From NCBI GenBank assembly GCA_964551975.1, contig CAZKFI010000037.1, positions 1 to 20,721 of the forward strand: 20,721 nt of DNA, in the 5' to 3' direction. This DNA is from REEB426 sp964551975 (GTDB lineage: Bacteria; Actinomycetota; Actinomycetes; S36-B12). Positions 15,405 to 20,721 of the stretch are shown one piece after another. The notes under the pieces were generated by a model. It was not told the origin of the DNA, made no database searches, and saw nothing but the letters and a program-made list of their open reading frames with translations. The translations under genes and the position numbers were made by a program. The stretch's first letter is position 1, and the number at the start of each line of letters is the position of its first letter.

Positions 15405-17724
15405 ATGGCTCAGGAGCAGGCGGATGCCCCCAAGCCTGTGCGCGGCTTAGCTCGATTCATTGGTGCACTAGGGCCTCACCGCACCGTCGCGGAGCGCTCG
15501 GCACTCTTTGCCGCCGCCGCAGCGGTCGGACCATCATTCGAACCGGGCCTGCAACCGCGCCGCACCATTGACCAGGCAATCGCTACTGGCGTCATCTCGG
15601 CGACCACCCTGTCTGCCGTCACGGTGACCCAGAGTGCGATCGAGTCGCTGGCACGCTCGATCGGTCGGGGACGACTGCAGCAGGCTTCACCGACGGCGCG
15701 CATTGCCTTTGCGGTGGGTGCCAATGCTGCGGTCTGTGCAGGCATGTACGCCGTTGCCCGCGCGATACCCCCGCGCGAGGATGAACGACCGCGCCGCGGA
15801 CTGGCGCGGGTGGCAGCGCAGCGGGTTGCCCGTGTGGCGGCTGTTGGGGCAGGCCTCAGCGGCGTTATCGGCTCTCTGGATGCCATCGCGACAAGTTCGC
15901 CGAAACTGCGGTGGGTGAATGACGTACCGATCGCACTCCCAGCTGGTCTCCTGATGTCGGCTGTGCAGATCAATCGGGTGCATCGACGGGCGGAGCAGGC
16001 CGGTGACACCACGATTGCCAATGTCTCCACGCGAAACTCAACGTTGATCGCTGGTGCGGTAGGCGCCGGGGTACTTGGGCTGCAAGCAGGGGAGCGCCTG
16101 CTCGCCCGAGGTGTTGCCCGCAGCATCGCGCGGATCGCTCCGTCCTACGACGTGGTCTCCAACCCGATAGGTCACGCGGTTGCCCTCGGAGTTCTCGGTG
16201 GAGCCTTGTACGGCGGCTACGAGTACGTCGTGCGGCGCGTGGAACAGGGCGGGGCGGCGATCGAGCCCGCCTATGCCAGTGCACCTACCAGCCGCTTTGT
16301 GTCCGGGGGCCCAGGCAGTGATGTGCCGTTCACCTCACTGTCACGCGAAGGACGCCGCTTTGTGAACATGGCGCTGACCCGTAAGGAAATTGAAGAGGTC
16401 ATGCAGCAGCGGGCTGCGCATGACCCGATCAGAGTGTTCGTGGGGCTGGACTCGGCAGTTGAGGTTGAGGACCGCGTTGACCTGCTGATGGATGAGTTGC
16501 AGCGCACGGGAGCGTTTGAGAGAAAACTGCTGGTCTTCGCCTCACCCACCGGCTCCGGCTACATCAACTATGTGACTGCAGAAACCATCGAATACCTGAC
16601 GTTGGGGAACAGCGCCATCGCCACCATGCAGTACTCCCTGCTGCCTTCGTCGATGTCCCTGACCCGCACTGGCTTAGCGATAGAGCAGAACCGGGCCCTG
16701 ATGCATGCCATCACCGGATATCTGCGTGGGATGCCCAAGGGGCGCCGTCCCAAATTCGTCCTGTTTGGCGAAAGTCTTGGCGCGCTCACCATGCTGGATC
16801 TGTGGAAGCACCGCACCGTTGAGGCTATGGAGCGCGACTTCGTGGCAGCATCACTGTTCTTGGGAACACCTTCGGCCACCGAATTCGCAAAGGGCTGGCG
16901 ACTCGCCCCGGCAAGGATTGATCCGGAAGGAGCCATCGTTGAAGTCGATGGTTTCGGCGACTTCCTTGCGCTGCCCGCGGAACGGCGAGTAACTGCCCGG
17001 CACTTCCTCGTCAGCCACGATGACGACCCGATACCGAAGTTCGGCACCAACCTGCTGATGCGAAGGCCCTGGTGGCTTGGTCCACCGGAGTCTCGTCCGC
17101 GCGGCGTCCCGAAGTCCAGCACCTGGCGACCCGGTACGACCTTCGTACTCACTGGCGTCGACCTGCTCAACGCGATGGAAGTGACGCCGGGTGTCTTTGG
17201 GAGACGGGGACACGATTATCGCGAGGACATCGCTCGATTCGTCGCGCAGGCCTATGACCTCCCCGTGACGGCAGAACAGTTGCTGCGCGTCGAGCGAGCA
17301 CTTCGTGAGCGCGAACTGCAGTGGGCGCAGCGGCGCGTGGTGAGCGAGCAACTGTCGCGCGCTCGTGAATCAGTGACCCGCGAAATGCGCAACTGGGGTG
17401 TGAGCAGTGGCAGCGATCCGGATCTCACCCTGCATCGGCTGCTCCGAGAGCAACAGGCAACTGAAGCCACGCCGTTGACCCGTACTGCGCCGCCGTCAAC
17501 CAAGCTCCCCAAGAAGGCACCGGTTAAGAAGGCACCGGTTAAGAAGGCACCGGTTAAGAAGGCACCGGTTAAGAAGGCACNNNNNNNNNNNNNNNNNNNN
17601 NNNNNNNNNNNNNNNNNNNNNNNNNNNNNNNNNNNNNNNNNNNNNNNNNNNNNNNNNNNNNNNNNNNNNNNNNNNNNNNNCGGCGAAAAAGGCACCAGTG
17701 CGCAAATCCCGCGCTACATCATGA
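15405..17724 (+). CDS. Membrane alpha/beta hydrolase (Abhydrolase_9 type) with KKAPV-repeat basic tail
   Basis: A hydrophobic N-terminal half (about 30-275, several membrane-spanning stretches) precedes a catalytic domain (about 295-615) resembling the actinobacterial PF10081 family (Rv1069c-like), of unknown substrate. FASPTGSGYINYVTAE, EYLTLGNSAIATMQYSL and the nucleophile elbow LFGESLGA (Ser457) are diagnostic. Asp539-541 and His603 are candidate triad partners. A charged, probably coiled-coil stretch (about 622-665) follows. From residue 703 the protein becomes a KKAPV repeat (17511-17580) that runs into a 100-N gap. After the gap the frame AKKAPVRKSRATS then TGA (17722-17724) continues the repeat, giving the true end and a 4-bp ATGA overlap with the racemase gene. 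An apparent read-through to 18749 arises only because 100 is not a multiple of three. Confidence 0.87.
17511..17580 (+). repeat. 15-bp tandem repeat coding KKAPV, running into a gap
   Basis: The unit AAGAAGGCACCGGTT (Lys-Lys-Ala-Pro-Val) is repeated four times without error, followed by 10 nt of a fifth copy before the N run. Copies are identical at the DNA level, which explains the assembly break. Degenerate copy(ies) reappear after the gap (AAAAAGGCACCAGTG at 17686-17700). Confidence 0.97.
17581..17680. other. Assembly gap of 100 N inside the KKAPV repeat
   Basis: Exactly 100 N bases, a conventional unknown-size placeholder. The coding frame before the gap and the KKAPV frame after it can be joined only if the true missing length is a multiple of three, so 100 is wrong. 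Confidence 0.95.
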
Positions 17725-18749
17725 CGTCGCCTGGTCCACTTAGCGGATTGCGTTTCATCGAACTGGCCGGTATCGGCCCGTGCCCATTTGCGGCGATGGT
17801 GTTGGCCGACCTAGGGGCGCAGGGGGTTCGGATCGAAAACCCGTCAGGCGGACACGCCCTCGGTGCGATTCCACATGACATCACGCGGCGCGGGCGAACA
17901 GTTCGGCAGATCGATCTGCGATCCGGTAGCGGCGTGGCCGAGATCCTTGAACTCGTGGATGACGCGGAACTATTGATCGAGGGCTTTCGACCAGGTGTCT
18001 TGGAGCGCAGGGGTATCGGACCCGACGTGCTCCTTGCGCGCAAACCATCGCTCGTTATTGGTCGAATGACGGGGTGGGGCCAGGATGGCCCCCTGGCACA
18101 CAGCGCCGGGCACGACTTGACCTATCTGGCCACTGCGGGACTCCTGGCGCACATCGGTCGTCGAGGTGCGCCGCCTACGCCCCCGCAGAATCTGGTCGCT
18201 GATTACGGCGGTGGTGCGATGTTGCTGCTCGTCGGGGTGCTTGCGGCAATGTGGGAGGCGCAGCGCACCGGACGCGGGCAGGTGGTTGATGCGGCGATGG
18301 TGGATGGCTGTGCGCTGCTAAGCGCTTTCGTTCGTGGTCTGCACGCTTCGGGTGCCTGGTCGTTGGAAGCCGGAGTCAACCTCTTGGACTCCGGTGCTCC
18401 CTTCTATGACGTCTACCGAACGCAGGATGATCGCTGGCTTGCCGTCGCGCCGCTTGAACCACGATTTTTTGCCGAATTCGTTGCATTGGCTGGTTTGGAT
18501 CAATCCTGGTGTGCGGCGCAGTATGACCAGGCGCAGTGGCCTGCCCTGCGAACCGCGATCGCTGAGTGCATTGCAACACGGACGCGTGAGGAATGGGGGC
18601 AGGTGTTCGAAGGCACCGACGCCTGCGTGGCTCCAGTACTGACCCTCGTGGAGGCAGCCGAGCATCCGCATCTGGTGGCCCGCGGAACCTTTGTCACGGC
18701 CGATGGCATCACTCAACCGGCTGCGGCACCGCGCTTCATTCGGCCGTGA
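17721..18749 (+). CDS. CaiB/BaiF CoA-transferase family, alpha-methylacyl-CoA racemase-like
   Basis: This 342-aa class III CoA-transferase-fold protein closely resembles alpha-methylacyl-CoA racemase (AMACR/MCR), which interconverts (2R)- and (2S)-methyl-branched acyl-CoAs ahead of beta-oxidation. Expected MCR motifs are present: GRMTGWGQDGPLAHSAGHD with His131, NLVADYGGGAM with Asp161, and VAPLEPRFFAEF with Glu246, matching the catalytic His/Asp/Glu set of mycobacterial MCR. The N-terminus (PLSGLRFIELAGIGPCPFAAM) is typical, so ATG 17721 is the start. That start overlaps the TGA of the upstream hydrolase by 4 bp, so the two are coupled. The hotdog thioesterase lies just upstream, which suggests but does not prove a lipid-catabolic setting. 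Confidence 0.9.
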   Translation: MTSPGPLSGLRFIELAGIGPCPFAAMVLADLGAQGVRIENPSGGHALGAIPHDITRRGRTVRQIDLRSGSGVAEILELVDDAELLIEGFRPGVLERRGIGPDVLLARKPSLVIGRMTGWGQDGPLAHSAGHDLTYLATAGLLAHIGRRGAPPTPPQNLVADYGGGAMLLLVGVLAAMWEAQRTGRGQVVDAAMVDGCALLSAFVRGLHASGAWSLEAGVNLLDSGAPFYDVYRTQDDRWLAVAPLEPRFFAEFVALAGLDQSWCAAQYDQAQWPALRTAIAECIATRTREEWGQVFEGTDACVAPVLTLVEAAEHPHLVARGTFVTADGITQPAAAPRFIRP

Positions 18750-18768
18750 GCTTGTTCAGTCGCGGAGG

Positions 18769-18798
18769 TTGACGTCTCCTCAGCGCACATGATGTAAT
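18769..18798 (+). promoter_or_regulatory. Sigma-70-like promoter before the SAM riboswitch
   Basis: TTGACG (18769-18774) and TGTAAT (18793-18798) are separated by 18 bp, a good housekeeping -35/-10 pair. The predicted start, near 18805, falls just before the riboswitch P1 strand, giving a leader of about 140 nt. Confidence 0.55.
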
Positions 18799-18816
18799 TC
18801 CGCCACAACTGAATAC

Positions 18817-18931
18817 CTCATCAAGAGGGGCAGAGGGATCGGCCCGTTGAAGCCCCGGCAACCAGTCAGTGTTCTCGTTCGCGAGGCCTCCTGACCAGGT
18901 GCCAAATCCGACCTGATTCAGGACAGATGAG
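18817..18931 (+). ncRNA. SAM riboswitch (SAM-I/SAM-IV clan, S-box)
   Basis: An S-adenosylmethionine aptamer in the leader of the threonine-synthase-like gene. P1 pairs CTCATC (18817-18822) with GATGAG (18926-18931). The P2 core follows (AGAGGGGC, AGGGA, GGCCCGTTGAAGCCCC, GGCAACC). P3 is GTCAG/CTGAC with an inner CTCG-TTCG-CGAG hairpin, then GGTGCCAAATCC and a small P4-like hairpin (CCTG-ATT-CAGG, 18912-18922), and GACAGATGAG closes P1. The short P4-like helix favours SAM-I, but I cannot settle the subclass by eye. Only 16 nt separate P1 from the ATG and no terminator hairpin fits there, so control is probably translational: high SAM would lower expression. Confidence 0.93.
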
Positions 18932-18933
18932 CT

Positions 18934-18940
18934 GAAAGGG
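18934..18940 (+). promoter_or_regulatory. Shine-Dalgarno adjoining riboswitch P1
   Basis: GAAAGGG begins 3 nt after the last P1 base and ends 7 nt before the ATG at 18948. Its position against P1 makes occlusion of the ribosome site in the SAM-bound form plausible. Confidence 0.7.
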
Positions 18941-18947
18941 CCTCGTC

Positions 18948-20225
18948 ATGACTGTTATAGATCTCGCACAATCAAAAGTCTCGGCAACCGGGGAACTGGG
19001 ATCCGCTCTATGCCTGCAGTGCCGGGAGTGTGGTTGCCAGGTCCCACTGGAAGCTGAATACGCCTGTCACGAGTGCTTCGGTCCGCTGGAAGTCAGCTAC
19101 CGAGTACCGGAGCATGTGACACGGCAGGCCATTGAGGCAGGTCCGGCTTCAATGTGGCGGTACGAGCCATTCCTCCCAGTGGCACCGGGTGCAGCTTCCC
19201 GTCCCGGTCTTCAGCCGGGCCTAACCCGACTGGTGCGAGCTGACAACCTCGCTCAAGCACTGGGTGTGCGACGACTCTGGGTGAAGGACGATTCAGGAAA
19301 TCCGACCCACTCCTTCAAGGATCGAGTCGTCGCCGTGGCACTGGAGAATGCTCGCCGGCTGGGCTACCGCACGATCGCCTGCGCCTCGACCGGCAATCTC
19401 GCCAACGCAGTTGCCGCAGCCGCCGCGCGCGCCGGTCTGCGGTCGGTGGTGTTCATTCCGGCTGATCTGGAGCCGGGCAAAGTTGTGGCGACTGCCATCT
19501 ACGGCGGAACCGTGGTGGCCGTGCGGGGGACATACGACGATGTGAATCGGATCTGCTCTGAGGTCGCGGCCGACCGGCATTGGGGTTTCGTCAATGTGAA
19601 CCTGCGCCCCTACTACGCCGAAGGTTCCAAGACCGTTGGGTTCGAGGTAGCCGAGCAACTCGGTTGGCGCCTGCCTGATGCGGTAGTCGCTCCGGTGGCC
19701 TCGGGTTCACTGCTGACCAAGGTCGATAAGGCGTTTCGGGAGTTCACCAAGGCCGGATTGGTGCATGAGCATCCTGTGCGGATCTTCGGTGCCCAGGCCA
19801 CCGGGTGCTCACCGGTTTCCCAGGCTTTCCAAGAGGGGATCGACGTGGTGCGTCCGGTGAAGCCTCAGACTATTGCCAAGTCCCTGGCAATAGGTAACCC
19901 GGCTGATGGGCCTTACGCCCTGGATTCCGTGCGCCGTTCAGGTGGTGCGATTGCGGATGTCAGCGACGAAGAGATCGTCGCGGGTATCGAGTTGCTGGCG
20001 CGAACCGAAGGAATCTTCGCGGAAACTGCTGGTGGAGTCGTCGTGGCCACCTACGGGCGACTGCTGGCCCAAGGCTTGCTGAGCGAGAACGACGAGGTCG
20101 TACTCCTGAATACCGGCGACGGATTGAAGACCTTGGTAGCCGTTGAGTCCACGAGCGGACCAACCGTGACCATAGACCCCACGTTGGACGCTTTCCTTGC
20201 CACGCACGTGGGAGGTGAGCGATGA
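18948..20225 (+). CDS. thrC: Threonine synthase-family PLP enzyme; candidate homocysteine synthase (MetM type)
   Basis: This 425-aa fold-type II PLP enzyme would by annotation turn O-phosphohomoserine into threonine. An N-terminal zinc-ribbon pattern (Cys25-x2-Cys28, Cys40-x2-Cys43) precedes the catalytic domain. The PLP lysine is Lys124 in DSGNPTHSFKDR, ASTGNLANAVAA (about 146-157) binds the PLP phosphate region, and LLNTGDGLKTL is near the C-terminus. The start ATG at 18948 has a Shine-Dalgarno (GAAAGGG). Two features argue against a simple threonine role: a SAM riboswitch controls it, and its stop overlaps (ATGA) the start of a CysO-like sulfur carrier. I infer it may use carrier thiocarboxylate with O-phosphohomoserine to make homocysteine. 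Plain threonine synthase remains the alternative. Confidence 0.9.
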   Translation: MTVIDLAQSKVSATGELGSALCLQCRECGCQVPLEAEYACHECFGPLEVSYRVPEHVTRQAIEAGPASMWRYEPFLPVAPGAASRPGLQPGLTRLVRADNLAQALGVRRLWVKDDSGNPTHSFKDRVVAVALENARRLGYRTIACASTGNLANAVAAAAARAGLRSVVFIPADLEPGKVVATAIYGGTVVAVRGTYDDVNRICSEVAADRHWGFVNVNLRPYYAEGSKTVGFEVAEQLGWRLPDAVVAPVASGSLLTKVDKAFREFTKAGLVHEHPVRIFGAQATGCSPVSQAFQEGIDVVRPVKPQTIAKSLAIGNPADGPYALDSVRRSGGAIADVSDEEIVAGIELLARTEGIFAETAGGVVVATYGRLLAQGLLSENDEVVLLNTGDGLKTLVAVESTSGPTVTIDPTLDAFLATHVGGER

Positions 20226-20503
20226 GCGTGCAGGTGCGGATTCCGACAATCCTTCGCAATTGCACAGGGGGGCAGGCTCAGGTCGAGGCAACCGGTGGCA
20301 CGGTAAGCGACGTGTTGGAAGACCTTGAGCGACGCTTCCCCGGAATTCGAACCCGGGTGCTGGATACCGACGGCGAGGTTCGTCGTTTTGTGAACCTGTA
20401 CGTCGACGATGACGACGTCCGTTTCCTGCAGGGCGTGCGCACCCCCGTGCGTGACGGGGCAAGCATGGCGATCATCCCTGCCGTTGCGGGGGGATCGCGA
20501 TGA
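20222..20503 (+). CDS. cysO: CysO-like ThiS/MoaD-family sulfur carrier with GG-Ser-Arg end
   Basis: This 93-aa beta-grasp sulfur carrier closely resembles mycobacterial CysO (VQVRIPTILRNCTGGQ near the N-terminus; VRRFVNLYVDDDDVRFLQG mid-protein; PAVAGG at the end). Such carriers are adenylated at the terminal glycine by a MoeB-type enzyme and loaded with sulfide to a thiocarboxylate. Here two residues, Ser-Arg, follow the diglycine (GGG GGA TCG CGA TGA), so the tail would have to be trimmed first, as by Mec/JAMM-type peptidases in related systems. The start overlaps the upstream stop in ATGA, implying coupled expression and SAM-riboswitch control of both. The peptidase and activating enzyme are not in the window. 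The symbol reflects resemblance; it may serve methionine rather than cysteine synthesis. Confidence 0.9.
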   Translation: MSVQVRIPTILRNCTGGQAQVEATGGTVSDVLEDLERRFPGIRTRVLDTDGEVRRFVNLYVDDDDVRFLQGVRTPVRDGASMAIIPAVAGGSR

Positions 20504-20627
20504 TTCCGCAGGCCATGCTGACTCGGCGTCGCGTCATCGACTTTGGGCGATTGGGCTCCAACTCACGTTGTTCGTGACGTAGCAAGCTTGGCCAGATTCT
20601 CAATCGCCCACTGATCACCGCTGGACG

Positions 20628-20647
20628 GGGCTCAGCAGGGCTCAGCA
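20628..20647. repeat. 10-bp tandem duplication near the right edge
   Basis: GGGCTCAGCA occurs twice in tandem (20628-20637, 20638-20647). On the minus strand it supplies the TGA that ends the partial open frame entering from the right edge. Confidence 0.9.
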
Positions 20648-20721
20648 GTTGTCATGACCCGCACTGCCGTGATTGTGAAGTAATGGCAGTCGGATCCGTT
20701 GCATGCCATGAACTCAGTAGC
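20632..20721 (-). CDS. Possible 3' end of an unidentified minus-strand gene
   Basis: Reading leftward from the window edge, 29 codons are open until TGA at 20634-20632. The stretch includes MACNGSDCHYFTITAVRV, with two cysteines and a histidine close together, and ends TTAEPC. I do not recognise a family. It could equally be a small protein starting at the internal ATG (20709) or chance. The 10-bp tandem duplication at its end shifts frame into the stop. Confidence 0.22.
   Translation of the reverse strand, partial: ATEFMACNGSDCHYFTITAVRVMTTAEPC

Larger units (their letters stand above)
20504..20721. other. Right-end region without a confident gene
   Basis: About 218 bp. A 25-codon frame (20500-20577, MIPQAMLTRRR...) overlaps the cysO stop in ATGA but resembles nothing known to me. 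A 10-bp tandem repeat lies at 20628-20647 and a loose inverted repeat ACTGCC/GGCAGT at 20663-20690. Near the edge, open frames exist on both strands (plus from ATG 20683; minus 20632-20721) and neither is long enough to decide. No tRNA or clear terminator was seen. Confidence 0.5.

Noticed and set aside
17511..17580. Repeat array as CRISPR
   Set aside because: Units are 15 bp with no spacers and encode KKAPV in the hydrolase frame.
15405..18749. Single 1114-codon reading frame fusing hydrolase and CoA-transferase
   Set aside because: It depends on the arbitrary 100-N gap length. The frame continuing the KKAPV repeat stops at 17722-17724, overlapping a typical CoA-transferase start.
20500..20577. 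25-codon frame overlapping the carrier stop in ATGA
   Set aside because: Too short, no recognised family. ATGA overlaps arise easily by chance at a TGA preceded by A.
20663..20690. ACTGCC...GGCAGT as a terminator
   Set aside because: Six-bp arms with a 16-nt loop and no T tract; likely chance.

Overview
The window is a high-GC, gene-dense stretch from an actinobacterium (Actinomycetota), probably an uncultured lineage assembled from a metagenome, since two N runs sit inside genes. The assignment rests on a fused multifunctional 2-oxoglutarate decarboxylase/dehydrogenase (Kgd) with an N-terminal E2-like domain, a nickel superoxide dismutase next to its SodX protease, a DUF6104-type small protein beside kgd, a CysO-like sulfur carrier, an Abhydrolase_9-type membrane hydrolase, and leaderless-type promoters. 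No tRNA, rRNA, CRISPR array, insertion sequence or phage gene was seen.

Layout. 1-640: sodN (cut by the left edge, minus strand) and divergent sodX. 678-2749: a threonine aldolase (minus) and a zinc-independent MDR oxidoreductase (plus), sharing a 53-bp promoter region. 2773-6682 (minus): kgd followed by a 59-aa DUF6104-type gene. 6787-7539: a short-chain dehydrogenase. 7556-9251 (minus): an ABC ATPase and its overlapping ABC-2 permease. 9383-15375 (plus): L,D-transpeptidase, sbcD, sbcC and a hotdog thioesterase, packed head to tail with 1-nt stop/start overlaps around sbcC. 15405-18749: a membrane-anchored alpha/beta hydrolase with a KKAPV-repeat basic tail, interrupted by a 100-N gap, whose stop overlaps the start of an alpha-methylacyl-CoA racemase-like CoA-transferase. 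18769-20503: promoter, SAM riboswitch, threonine-synthase-like PLP enzyme and a CysO-like carrier. 20504-20721: no confident gene; possibly the 3' end of a minus-strand gene.

The most interesting unit is the last. A SAM riboswitch controlling a 'threonine synthase' makes little sense for threonine supply, but fits if the enzyme makes homocysteine from O-phosphohomoserine using a thiocarboxylated carrier, parallel to CysO/CysM cysteine synthesis from O-phosphoserine. The carrier ends GG-Ser-Arg, so its diglycine is masked and would need proteolytic trimming. I recall a similar pair (MetM/MetO) being reported recently in Streptomyces; this is from memory and must be verified.

Two window-wide observations. 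Seven of the ten transcription-unit starts have an A2/T6-type -10 hexamer exactly 6 nt before the start codon, the signature of leaderless transcription, while sodN and the threonine-synthase-like gene have clear Shine-Dalgarno sequences. The apparent 1114-codon reading frame across the 100-N gap is an artefact: reading the sequence after the gap in the frame that continues the KKAPV repeat gives a stop overlapping the next gene's ATG.
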